Shown: positions 27,901-39,905 of the stretch, in pieces
How the letters are laid out: the number at the start of each line of letters is the position of its first letter
How positions within the stretch are numbered: position 1 is the stretch's first letter
Assembly: GCF_016702655.1 (NCBI RefSeq)
Contig: NZ_JADJDO010000013.1
Coordinates: 1 to 64,000 of the forward strand
Reading direction: 5' to 3'
Length of the DNA: 64,000 nt
Origin: Ideonella sp.
GTDB lineage: Bacteria > Pseudomonadota > Gammaproteobacteria > Burkholderiales > Burkholderiaceae_C
Position numbers and translations under genes: made by a program
Notes under the pieces: generated by a model
The model's database searches: none
Told to the model about the DNA's origin: nothing
What the model saw: only the letters and a program-made list of their open reading frames with translations

Positions 27901-29529
27901 GGCAAGGGCAACGACACCTACGTCGTGGATGACCTCGGCGATACCGTCACCGAGAGTGCCGGTGAAGGCACCGACCTCGTGCAGTCGAGCCTGAGCTTTG
28001 TCCTCGGTGCCAATGTCGAGAACCTCACGCTGACCGGTGCGGCGGCGATCGACGCTACCGGCAACGAGTTGGCCAACGTGCTGACCGGCAACTCCGGCGC
28101 CAACACGCTCGACGGCAAGGCAGGCGCCGATGCCATGAGCGGCGGCGCGGGCGGTGACACCTACATCGTCGACAACACGGGCGACACCGTCAACGAGTCC
28201 GAATCCGGCGTCACCGACCTCGTGCAATCGCGCGTGAGCTTCACCCTCGGCGCCAACCTCGAGAACCTCACGCTGACCGGCGCGGCGGCGATCAACGCCA
28301 CCGGCAACGAGCTGGACAACGTGCTGATCGGCAACGCCGGTGCCAACACGCTCGACGGCAAGGCGGGCGCCGATGCGATGAGCGCCGGCGCGGGCGGTGA
28401 CACCTACATCGTCGACGACGCAGGCGACACCGTGACCGAGACCGAGGCCGGTGTCACCGACCTCGTGCAGTCGAGCGTGAGCTTCACGCTCGGTGCGAAT
28501 GTCGAGAACCTGACGCTGACCGGCGCTGCGGCCATCGATGGCACCGGCAACGAGCTGGCCAACCTGCTGACCGGCAACGCCGGTGCCAACACGCTCGACG
28601 GCATGGCGGGCGCCGACGCGATGAGCGGTGGCGGCGGCAACGACATCTACGTTGTCGACAACCTCGGCGACACTGTCAGCGAGCACTTGAATGAGGGCAG
28701 TGATCTGGTCCAGTCGAGCGTGACTTTCACGCTCGGCGCCGACATCGAGAAGCTGACGCTGACCGGCAGTGCGGCCATCGACGGCACGGGCAACAACGGG
28801 AAGAACACGCTGATCGGCAACACCGCGGCCAACACCCTGGACGGCAAGGGCGGCGCCGACGCGATGAAGGGCGGCAAGGGCAACGACACCTACTTCGTCG
28901 ACCACGCCGGCGACGTCGTGACCGAGCTGGCCGGCCAGGGCACCGCCGATCAGGTGCGGTCCAAGATCACCGTCACGCTGGCCGCCGAAGTCGAGAACCT
29001 GCGCCTGACCGGAACCGATGCCATCGACGGCACCGGCAACACCCTGGACAACACGCTCTACGGCAATGCCGCGGCCAACCGATTCACCGGCGACGCAGGT
29101 CACGACACCTTCGTCATCGACGGCTTGCTTGCGTCCGACACCATCACCGACTTTGCGAGCGGGACCGACCGCTTGCAAGTCAGCATGGCGGCCATTCCCG
29201 TCGGCGACGGCGACAAGCTCGTCGAGGGCGCTGTCGTGAGCGCCGGCCCGGGCGGATTCGACGCGTCGGCCGAGTTCGTCGTGATGACCAGCGACATCGC
29301 CGGGGTCATCGACGCCACGGCTGCATCGTCAGCCATCGGCTCGGCCTTCAGCGCCTACGCCGTCGGCAGCAAGGCCTTGTTCATGGTCGACAACGGCACC
29401 GACTCGGCGCTGTACTACTTCAGCGCGCTCGATGCCGACGCGGCCGTGGAAGCCAACGAGCTGACGCTGCTCGCGACGCTGCAGGGCACTGCCTCGACGG
29501 CCACATCGGATCTGATCTTCGGGGCTTGA
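21937..29529 (+). CDS. Giant Calx-beta / RTX repeat protein secreted by type I system (three frameshifts)
   Basis: Reconstructed length about 2531 residues. Residues 1-114 are unrecognised. About 115-1158 hold nine Calx-beta domains alternating between two subtypes ([20 protein letters not shown] ... SIVDND and [18 protein letters not shown] ... TIGAND). About 1160-2390 hold fifteen ~81-residue RTX units (VENLTLTG ... [20 protein letters not shown] ... [19 protein letters not shown]). The last ~140 residues (from [10 protein letters not shown] to SDLIFGA) are the presumed type I secretion signal. The frame is broken by apparent one-base losses at 23306-23308 (TTT where other copies have TTTT), about 24321 and about 24490; together they restore phase. 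Calcium binding and a surface adhesin or matrix role are inferred. The paralogue and transporter genes follow. Confidence 0.85.
22279..25410 (+). repeat. Nine tandem Calx-beta coding repeats in A-B alternation (~700-bp dimers)
   Basis: A-type domains begin near 22279, 22960, 23662, 24370 and 25075; B-type domains begin near 22615, 23305, 24010 and 24715. The A-to-A spacing is 681 to 708 bp. Several copies are nearly identical over long stretches at the DNA level, for example 23995-24180 against 24700-24885. This points to recent duplication of A-B pairs or ongoing conversion. Confidence 0.85.
25530..29100 (+). repeat. Fifteen tandem ~243-bp RTX coding repeats
   Basis: The unit of 81 codons (occasionally 82 or a few more) recurs from about 25530, the last unit grading into the secretion signal. 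Each unit contains one or two nonapeptide-like GGxGxDxx blocks and a TGN-rich strand region. Periodicity is strict enough that the opposite strand shows a series of stop-bounded 80-codon frames exactly 243 bp apart from 26700 to 28889. Confidence 0.88.
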
Positions 29530-29672
29530 GAGCATCCCAGGCCCCTGGCGGTGCCCGGCGGCGACGACAACGGAGTACGCCTTCACGCCTTTGCGACAGC
29601 CATGCGGTGCACGGCTAAGAGACGCGCCCTCACTTGCGAAGCCGACCCGGCGCATCGCGGCGCGGCCGGTCT

Positions 29673-29686
29673 TTGATCGAGGTCAA
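29673..29686. promoter_or_regulatory. FNR/ANR-like box upstream of the propeller RTX gene
   Basis: TTGATCGAGGTCAA fits the FNR/ANR consensus TTGAT-N4-ATCAA with one mismatch that is common in betaproteobacterial sites. It lies 133 bp upstream of the start of the second RTX gene, in a 289-bp gap (29530-29818) with no other feature. Regulation by oxygen is inferred from the match alone. Confidence 0.4.
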
Positions 29687-29818
29687 CAAGTATGGCAATC
29701 GGCGGGGATGCCCGGCCCTCGGCCCCGTGATTCCAGGGATGCCCGGGCTTGACGCGTTGGCTAGGATGGCTGTTGCCCGGCCGCGCCCGGCGGGCAAGCC
29801 GACCGCCGGAGGAGCGCC

Positions 29819-32800
29819 ATGGCCACCATCCTGTTCAGCAGCATCGTCGATGGCAGCGCGGTCGAATTCGATCCGTTGAACGACGTGCTGATGTTCGACG
29901 TCGCCGGGGTCAGCGCGGCCTCGGTCGGCCTGAGTTTTGCGCCCGACTTCACGAGCATCGCGTTCGTCGCGGGCGGCATCTCGTTCACGCTGAAGGACAC
30001 GGTGAGCCTGGCCCGGTTCACGAGCAAGAACGTGACGTTCGCCGACGGTTCGGCGCTCCTCGTCGGCGACGACAGCATTCAGCCCGACGACGACGCGCTC
30101 GCGAACCAGCTCTTCGCGACGATCCACGACGACCAGTTGTTCGGCCTCGGCGGCGCTGACCTGCTTTCCGGCGGCGCCGGCAGCGACCGCCTCGACGGCG
30201 GCAGCGGCGCCGACGTCATGCTGGGCGGGCTGGGCAGCGACACCTACGTCGTCGACGACGCGGGCGACGTCGTCGACGAGACGCCGACGCCCGACGCCCT
30301 GCTGCTCAGCACCGACAGCGCCGGCGTGCAGGCCAACGACGACAGCGAGGGCGCGTCGGTCTCGGCGGACGGCCGCTACGTGGCGTTTTCGAGCTGGGCG
30401 AACAACCTCGTCGGCGCCGACAGCAACGGCGCGTCCGACATCTTCGTCAAGGATCTGCAGACCGGCGTGCTGGTGCGTGCGTCCACCGGCGCCGGCGGTG
30501 CGCAGGCGAATAGCGACAGTCTCCATGCCGCGATCTCGGCCGACGGCCGCTACCTGCTGTTCGACAGCATGGCGAGCAACCTCGTGACCGGCGACTCGAA
30601 CACGTACTCCGACGTCTTCCTCAAGGACCTGCAGACCGGCAGCGTGCGCCGCGTCAGCACCGACGGCGCGGGCCTGCAGGCCGAGGGCGGCAACAGCTTC
30701 GATGCGTCGTTCTCGCCCGACGGCCGCTACGTGCTGTTCACGAGCAACGCGAGCAACCTGTATGCGGGCGACACGAACGTCGCCTCGGACGTGTTCGTCA
30801 AGGACCTGCAGACCGGCGCGATCCGTTGCGTGAGCACCAATGCCGCGGGCATGCTGGGCTCCAGTCACAGCACTGCCGCGTCGTTTTCGGCCGACGGCCG
30901 CTACGTGGTGTTCCAGAGCTACCAGAGCAGCCTGGTGGCGGGCGACACCAACGGCAGGCCCGACATCTTCGTCAAGGACCTGCAGACCGGCGCCGTGCAG
31001 CGCGTCAATACCGCCGCGGACGGCACGCAGGCGGGCGACGACAGCTATGGCCCCGCGTTCTCGTCCGATGGCCGCTATGTCGCGTTCCACACCCGCGCCG
31101 GCAACCTGCTGCCCGGCGACGACAACGGCGAATCCGATGTCTACGTCAAGGACCTGCAGACCGGCATCCTGCAGCGCGTGAGCACCGGTGCCGCGGGCGA
31201 GCAGGGCAACAAGAGCAGCTTCGATGCCGTGTTCTCGCCCGACGGCCGCTATCTCGTCTTCGAGAGCTTCGCGAGCAACCTGGTGCCGGGCGACACCAAC
31301 GGCAAGTTCGACGTCTTCGTCAAGGATCTGCAAAGCGGCGCGATCCGGCGCGTCAGCACCGATGCCGGCCTGGCGCAAGGCAACTCGGACAGCTTCGACG
31401 TCTTGTTCTCGGCGGATGGGCGCAGCCTCTTCTTCGGCAGCAATGCCACGAATCTCGTCGGCGGCGACGGCAACGGGGCGACGGACATCTTCCGCGCCGC
31501 CAATCCCTTCGTCACCGACGACGGCATCGACAGCGTGCTGGCCTCGGTCAGCCACGCGCTGGCCGATGGCGTCGAGAACCTGACGCTGACCGGCGCCGCG
31601 GCCGAAGGCTCTGGCAACGCGCTCGACAACGCGATCACCGGCAACGGCGCGACCAACAAGCTCTACGGTGACGCCGGCGACGACACGCTCGACGGCGGCG
31701 CGGGCAACGACACGCTCGCCGGCGGCACCGGCGACGACACCTATATCGTCGACGCCGCGGGCGACATCGTCACCGAGTACGACGGTTTTGACCCGCAGTG
31801 CCTGAGCCTGGGCAGCGTGGGCCAGGCGGGCGACGACGACAGCTGGAACGCCTCGCTGTCGGACGACGGCCGCATGCTCGCCTTCGAGAGCGACGCGAGC
31901 AACCTCGTCTTCGGCGACACGAACAACTGGGCCGACATCTTCGTGCGCGACCTGCAGACCGGCGCGCTGCGCTGCGTCAGCTCGGGCATCGGCGGCGCGC
32001 CGTCCAATGGCGAGAGCCGGTTCGCGGCGGTCAGCGCCGACGGGGGCAGCGTGGCCTTCGAGAGCGATGCCTACAACCTCGTTGCCGGCGATGCCTTCGG
32101 CACGTCCGATGTCTTCGTCACCAACCTGCAGACCGGCGCGGTGCAGCGCGCGAGCACGAGCAAGGGCGGCGCGGCGGGCAACGACGGCAGCTACGCGCCG
32201 TCGATCTCGGCCGACGGCAGGTTCGTGGCCTTTCACAGCTACGCGAGCAACCTCGTGGCCGGCGACACCAACGGCCTGCCGGACGTGTTCGTCAAGAACC
32301 TCGACACCGGCGCCATCCGGCGCGTCAGCACCGACAGCGACGGCAACCAGGGCAACCACTACAGCTTCGAGGCGGTGATCTCGGCCGACGGCCGCTTCGT
32401 CGGCTTTCGCAGCCTGGCGAGCAACCTCGTGGCCGGCGACAGCAACGACGCCTACGACGTCTTCGTCAAGGACCTGCAGACCGGCAGCGTGCAGCGCGTG
32501 AGCACGAGCGCCAGCGGCGCGCAGGGCAACGAGGACAGCATGGGCCTCGCGCTCTCGGCCGACGGGCGCAAGGTGGCCTTCTACAGCTACGCCGACAACC
32601 TGGTCGCGGGCGACACCAACTTCCAGGCCGACGTCTTCGTCAAGGACCTGCAGACCGGCGCCATCGAGCGCGTCAGCACCGACGCCGCCGGCGCGCAGGG
32701 CAACGCGGGGAGCGTCGAGCCGGCGTTCTCGGCCGACGGCCGCTACCTCGTGTTCAGGAGCGTCGCGAACAACCTGGTCGCGGGCGACACCAACAACGTC

Positions 32801-34726
32801 GCCGACATCTTCGTCAAGGACCTGCAGACGGGGCAGATCGCGCGCGTGTCCACCGGCGCGGCGGGCATCGAGGCCGACTACCGGAGCGGCGGCGCGAGCC
32901 TGAGCGCCGACGGCGCCTGGGTGCTGTTCCACAGCGAGGCCGACAACCTCGGCGCCGGCGGCCCGGAGGAGACGGACGACGTCTTCCTCGCTCGCAACCC
33001 GCTCGTCCAGCACGGCGGCGGGGTCGACACGATCCGATCCAGCGTCAGTTACACGCTGCCGGCACATGTCGAGAACCTGGTGCTGACCGGCATCGGGGGC
33101 ATCAGCGCGACCGGCAACGAGCTCGACAACGCGCTGACCGGCAACGCCGGCAAGAACGGCCTCAACGGCGGCCAGGGTGCCGACACGATGATCGGCAACG
33201 AAGGCAACGACACCTACACCGTCGACAACGCCGCCGACGTCGTCGTCGAGGCGCAGGGCGGCGGCGTCGACACAGTCAAGGCGTCGATCAGCTACACGCT
33301 CGGCGCGCAGCTCGAGAACCTGACGCTGCTCGGCAGCGCAGCCCTCGACGGCAGCGGCAACGCGCTGAACAACAAGATCACCGGCAACGCGGCGGCGAAC
33401 TTGCTCGACGGCGGCGCCGGCAACGACGACCTGAGCGGCGGCATGGGAGACGACAGCTACGTCGTCGACAGCGCCGGCGACGCGGTCACCGAGGCCGCCG
33501 ACGCCGGCACCGACACCATTCTCGCGAGCGTGAGCTTCAGCCTCGCGGCGCTGCCCGAGGTCGAGAACCTCACGCTGACCGGCAGCGCGAACATCAACGC
33601 CACCGGCAACGGCGCCGGCAACGTGCTTGCCGGCAACGCCGGCAACAACACGCTCGACGGCGGGCCCGGCAGCGACACCGCGAGCTACGCCAACGCGAGC
33701 ACCGGCGTGACCGTCAACCTCGCGCTCTCGGTCAGCCAGGACACGGGCTTCGGCAGCGACCTGCTCAAGAGCATCGAGCGCCTGATTGGCTCGCCCTTCG
33801 ACGACACGCTGGTCGGCAACACGGCCAACAACACGCTCGACGGTGGTGCGGGGCTCGATCTGCTTGCCGGCGGCACCGGCAACGACACCTACGTCGTCGA
33901 CAGCCTGGGCGACCTCGTGATCGAGAACGCCAGCCAGGGCACCGACCTCGTCAAGGCCAAGCTGTCGTACGTGCTGACCGCCAACGTCGAGAACCTGACG
34001 CTGATCGGCCAGGGCAACTTCGCCGCGGTCGGCAACGGAGCGGGCAACGTGCTCACCGGCAACGCCGGCAGCAACCTGCTCAACGGCGGCGACGGCGTCG
34101 ACACCGCGAGCTACGCCAACGCGACCGGCGCGGTGGTCGCCGACCTTGACCTCGGGACGGCAACGGGCTTCGGCAGCGACACGCTGGCCGCGATCGAGAA
34201 CCTGGCCGGCTCGAGCTACAACGACACGCTCAAGGGCAACGGCGGCGCGAACAAGCTCACCGGCGCCAAGGGCTTCGACTGGCTCACCGGCGGCGGCGGC
34301 AACGACAAGTTCGTTCTCGACGACCTGCCGTCGTCCGACACCATCACCGACTTCGCGAGCGGCGCCGACCAGATCATGCTCAGCATGGCTGCGATCCCGG
34401 TCGGCGACGGCGACGCGTTCGTCGACGATGCGGTTGCCATCAGCGGCCCGGGCGGGCTTCTCGACCGCTGCCGAACTGGTCGTCGTGACGGCCAACATCA
34501 CGGGTGCGATCGACTCTGCCAAAGCCGCGGCGGCGATCGGCTCGGCGAGCAGCGCCTACGTGCCCGGGCGCAAGGCGCTGTTCATGGTCGACAACGGCAG
34601 CGACTCGGCGCTGTACTACTTCAGCGCGCTCGATGCCGACGCCGCGGTGGAGGCGGGCGAGCTGCAGCTGCTGGCCACGCTGCAGGGCACGGCCTCGACG
34701 GTCACGTCGGATCTGATCTTCGGGGC

Positions 34727-34730
<4 letters not shown>
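29819..34730 (+). CDS. RTX protein with two seven-bladed beta-propellers, type I secreted (frameshift near 3' end)
   Basis: Reconstructed length about 1636 residues; ATG 29819 follows GGAGGAGCGCC. Order: N-terminal ~95 residues (MATILFSSIVDGSAVEFDPL), a short RTX block (LGGADLLSGGAGSDRLDGGS), propeller 1 (~160-560), RTX, propeller 2 (~660-1060), a long RTX stretch, and a C-terminal secretion signal. Each propeller has exactly seven ~58-residue units with SADGRYVAF and the closing GDTNGxxDIFVKDLQTG, resembling PD40/TolB-type blades. The C-terminal ~140 residues closely match those of the upstream giant protein. An extra base in GGCGGGCTT (34451-34457) breaks the frame; restored, it ends SDLIFGA at 34730. 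Without correction the frame runs into the ABC transporter gene, a spurious fusion. Confidence 0.87.
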
Positions 34731-36444
<1,714 letters not shown>

Positions 36445-36448
<4 letters not shown>

Positions 36449-37785
36449 GCGCGGCGGCCTTGCCCGGTGCGCCGCCGGCCTTCGACGACGACGCCGCCGA
36501 TCTGCACCGGCGCATCCGGCGCTGGGCCTGGATCGGCGTTGCCGCGGTGGCGCTGTGGACGGGCCTGTTCGCGCTCTGGGCGCTCGCCGCGCCCATCCTC
36601 GGCGCGGTGGTCGCGGTGGGCGTCGTCAAGGCCGAAGCCAACCGGCAGACCGTGACGCATCGCGACGGCGGCATCGTCGCCGAGATCCTGGTCGCCGATG
36701 GCCAGGCCGTGCAGCAAGGCCAGCCGCTCGTGCGCCTCGAGGACGCGCGCACCGACGCGTCGCTCGAGGCGCTGCAGGCGCAGCTCGACGCCGAGCGGCT
36801 GCGCGCCTCGCGCCTGGAGGCCGAGGCTGCGCTGCGCGAAGCCTGGGCGCCGCCGGCGGGCGACGAAGCCCGCTCAGGCGCACGCCGGCGCGAGGCGCTG
36901 GCGCGCGAGCAATCGAGCTTCGTTGCCCGCCGGCGCGCGTTGGCCAGCCTGCTCGAATCGGTGCGCGCCCAGCTTGCCGACACGCGCGCCGAGATCGTGG
37001 CCACCGAGCGCAACATTGCCGTCACGACGCAGGCGCTGACGCTGATGCGCGACGAGCTCGCGTCCAACGAGGCGCTGCTGCAGCAGGAGTTCGTCAACCG
37101 CACGCGCGTGCTCGGCTTGAAGCGTGCGGTGGCCGAGTACGAGTCGCGCATCGCCGCCAGCGCGGCCGAAGGGGCGCAGGCGCGCCAGCGCGCGTCCGAG
37201 CTCGAGGGCCGGCGCGAGAGCGCGCGCGGCGAGTACGTGCGCGTGGCGACCGAGGAACTGCGCGACACGACGGCGCGCATCGTCGATCTGGAAGAGCGCC
37301 TGCGCGCGCTCGCCGACACCGCCGGGCGCAACCTCGTCAGCGCGCCGGTCGCGGGCCGGCTCGTCAACCTGCGCGTCAACACGGTCGGCTCGGCGCTCGG
37401 CGCGCGCGAGCCCATCGTCGACATCGTGCCCTCCGGGCTGCCGCTGCAGATCGAGGCCCGCGTCGGCGCCGCCGCGGCGACCGACATCGCGGTCGGCCAG
37501 GAAGCCAGCGTGCGCCTGCTCGGCGCGCGCCAGCGCAGCACCGGGCTGCTTGCCGGGCGCGTCTCGGCGCTGTCGGCCGACGCGATCGCCGACCCGCGCA
37601 GCGGGGCCGAGTACTTCACCGTCTGGGTCGAGCTGCGGCCCGAGTCGGTGCCCGACGAGGCGCGCTACGTCGTGCGCCCGGGCGCGATGGCCGAGGTCTA
37701 CCTGCGCACGTCCGAGCGCACCGCGATCGAGTTCCTGCTCGAGCCGCTGACGACCGGCATGGCGCGCAGCTTCAGGGAGCAGTGA
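36445..37785 (+). CDS. HlyD family type I secretion periplasmic adaptor
   Basis: 446 residues, GTG start overlapping the ABC transporter stop by four bases. One transmembrane helix (about residues 29-52) is followed by a lipoyl-like half-motif (VTHRDGGIVAEILVADGQAV), a long alpha-helical coiled-coil hairpin (about 105-290, rich in Ala/Arg/Glu), the second lipoyl half (LVSAPVAGRLVNLRVNTVG) and a beta-barrel region ending in VVRPGAMAEVYLRT. It bridges the ABC transporter and an outer-membrane TolC-type channel. That channel is not encoded in the window. Confidence 0.94.
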
Positions 37786-37797
37786 GGCCGGCCCGCC

Positions 37798-38526
37798 TCA
37801 ACAGGCGGCTGCCTGCAGCGGCCTGGCCGTCTGCGCATCGATGACGACGAGTTGCACGCGGCGCTGCACGCCGGGCTCGGCCTGGGTGCGCGGCGCGAAG
37901 CGCAGCGGCGCATCGCCGCCCAGCGCATCGACGGCGACGAATTCGCGCACCACCGCATCGTGGCGCAGCGTCGCGCCGCTGTTCTCGCCCGCACCCACCT
38001 GCGACACGTGGCCGTCCTCGGTGACGGCCCAGAACGCCGCGAGCCGCATCGGCGCGCCGGGGCCGCGGACGATGCGCGCGACGTAGCCTGCCTCGTCCTG
38101 CGCGAGCGTGACCTGCACCGTCGCCGGCCGCGGCGCATCGCGCGGCAGCGCGGGCCAGGCGCGGTAGTCCTTGCCGTCGACGATGACCTGCGGCGTGTAG
38201 ACGAAGCGCGCGCCGGCGCGCTGGCTGACCGCGTGCTGGCGCTGCGTGTAGGCCGGGTCGGCAAAGCGATCCTTCCAACCCAGGCGGTCCCAGTAGTCGA
38301 CGTGAAACGCCAGGCGCACGATCCCGGCCTGGCCCTTGAGGCTCGCGAGCCAGCGGTCGGCCGGCGGGCAGGAATTGCAGCCTTCCGAGGTGTAGAGCTC
38401 GACGACGGTCGGTACCGTCACGCCGCCCATGGCCTTGCAGGCCGATGCTGCCGCGGCACCCGTCGATAGGGCGAGCGCGATGGCAAGGCCGAGACGCAGA
38501 GCAGGGCGCAAGGCGAGGGTGGGCAA
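37798..38526 (-). CDS. DUF1223 family exported thioredoxin-fold protein
   Basis: 242 residues from the TTG at 38526, which is preceded by AAGGAG at proper distance. A longer frame to 38604 exists but lacks such a site. An N-terminal signal peptide (PALRLGLAIALALSTGAAAA) precedes the DUF1223 core VVELYTSEGCNSCPPADRWL with its CxxC, then FHVDYWDRLGWKDRFADPAY and VYTPQVIVDGKDY. The family has a thioredoxin-like fold of unknown role. It is convergent with the HlyD gene (12-bp gap) and divergent from the flavoprotein gene. Confidence 0.9.
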   Translation of the reverse strand: MPTLALRPALRLGLAIALALSTGAAAASACKAMGGVTVPTVVELYTSEGCNSCPPADRWLASLKGQAGIVRLAFHVDYWDRLGWKDRFADPAYTQRQHAVSQRAGARFVYTPQVIVDGKDYRAWPALPRDAPRPATVQVTLAQDEAGYVARIVRGPGAPMRLAAFWAVTEDGHVSQVGAGENSGATLRHDAVVREFVAVDALGGDAPLRFAPRTQAEPGVQRRVQLVVIDAQTARPLQAAAC

Positions 38527-38615
38527 GGTGTTCTCCTTGGGTGGGATCAGGCCTGGGTCGCGCCGGCGCGCGAATTCTTTCCGGTCCACCGCGCACTGCC
38601 ACAATCGGCGCGCCC

Positions 38616-39887
38616 ATGAGCATCACCCAGAGCACCGCCGAGCCACGCCAGGCCCTCGTCGTCGGCGCCGGGCCTGCGGGGCTGATGGCGGCCGAGACGA
38701 TGGCCGCGGCGGGGATCGCGGTCGACGTCTTCGACGCGATGCCGTCGGTGGGGCGCAAGTTCCTGCTCGCCGGCAAGGGCGGGCTCAATCTGACGCATGG
38801 CGAGCCGCTGCCCGCCTTCCTGGGCCGCTATGGCGCGCGGCGCGCAGCGCTGGAGCCTGCGCTCGCCGCCTTCGGCCCCGAGGCCTTGCGCGCCTGGGCG
38901 GCGGGGTTGGGGATCGCGACCTTCGTCGGCACGTCCGGGCGCGTCTTCCCGGCGGACCTGAAGGCCGCGCCGCTGCTGCGTGCGTGGCTGCACCGGCTGC
39001 GCGCGGCCGGCGTGCGCCTGCACATGCGCCACCGCTGGCTGGGCTGGGGCGAAGGCGGCGCGTTGCGCTTCGCCAGCCCCGACGGCGAGCGGACCCGGCG
39101 TGCCGATGTCGTCGTGCTCGCCCTCGGCGGCGCGAGCTGGCCGCAACTCGGTTCGGACGCCGCCTGGGTGCCGCTGCTCGAAGCGCGCGGCGTCGCCATG
39201 GCGCCGCTTGCGCCGTCGAACTGCGGCTTCGACATCGGCCGCACCGAGGCCGGGCCCGAGGGCGGCGGCTGGAGCGAGTTCTTGCGCTCGCGCTTTGCCG
39301 GCCAGCCGATCAAGCCGGTGTCGCTCGCGCACCCGGCGTCGGGCTTTGCGCGCCAGGGCGAGTTCGTCGTCACCGAGACCGGCATCGAAGGCAGCCTCGT
39401 CTACGCGGCGTCGGCGGCGATTCGCGACGCCATCGCTGCCGGCGGCGAGGCCGTCGTCCACCTGGACCTGCTGCCCAGCCACGACGCGGCCACGGTGCTG
39501 CGCGAGGTGGCGCGCCCGCGCGGAGCCCGGTCGCTCGCCACGCACCTGAAGAGCCGCCTCGGCATCGCCGGCGTGAAGGCGGCGTTGCTGCACGAAGTGC
39601 TGCCGGCGCAGGCGCTGCACGACGCCGCCGCGCTGGCACGCGCGCTCAAGGGCTTGCCGCTCACGCTCGCACGGCCGCGCCCCATCGCCGAGGCGATCAG
39701 CACCGCCGGCGGCGTCGCCTTCGAGGCCTTGACCCCCACGCTGATGCTGCGCAGCCTGCCCGGCGTCTTCTGCGCCGGCGAGATGCTCGACTGGGAAGCG
39801 CCGACCGGCGGCTACCTGCTCACCGCCTGCTTCGCGACCGGCCGCGCGGCAGGCGAGGGCGCGGCGGCCTGGCTGGCGCAGCAGTGA
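38616..39887 (+). CDS. BaiN/HI0933-type NAD(P)/FAD-dependent oxidoreductase
   Basis: 423 residues from the ATG at 38616. FAD-binding GAGPAGLMAAETMAAAGI at the N-terminus, then the family motif GRKFLLAGKGGLNLTHGE, TSGRVFPADLKAAPLLRAW, LALGGASWPQLGSDAAW and the C-terminal GEMLDWEAPTGGYLLTACFA. This is the TIGR03862-like branch of the HI0933 flavoproteins. The biochemical reaction of most members is unknown; BaiN of gut clostridia reduces bile acid intermediates, but that should not be transferred here. Divergent from the DUF1223 gene, convergent with the OmpA-like gene. Confidence 0.92.
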   Translation: MSITQSTAEPRQALVVGAGPAGLMAAETMAAAGIAVDVFDAMPSVGRKFLLAGKGGLNLTHGEPLPAFLGRYGARRAALEPALAAFGPEALRAWAAGLGIATFVGTSGRVFPADLKAAPLLRAWLHRLRAAGVRLHMRHRWLGWGEGGALRFASPDGERTRRADVVVLALGGASWPQLGSDAAWVPLLEARGVAMAPLAPSNCGFDIGRTEAGPEGGGWSEFLRSRFAGQPIKPVSLAHPASGFARQGEFVVTETGIEGSLVYAASAAIRDAIAAGGEAVVHLDLLPSHDAATVLREVARPRGARSLATHLKSRLGIAGVKAALLHEVLPAQALHDAAALARALKGLPLTLARPRPIAEAISTAGGVAFEALTPTLMLRSLPGVFCAGEMLDWEAPTGGYLLTACFATGRAAGEGAAAWLAQQ

Positions 39888-39905
39888 CACGCGGGCAGGG
39901 CGCGC

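Noticed and set aside
26700..28889. Tandem 80-codon minus-strand frames spaced 243 bp apart, resembling an array of small genes or a CRISPR-like repeat
   Set aside because: They are passive antisense images of the RTX repeats. Units are far too long for CRISPR and there are no unique spacers.
29630..34522. A 1630-codon open frame on the minus strand opposite the propeller RTX gene
   Set aside because: It is the antisense of a GC-rich repetitive gene. Its sequence is a low-complexity Ala/Arg/Val repeat with no recognisable domain, and the plus strand has clear families.
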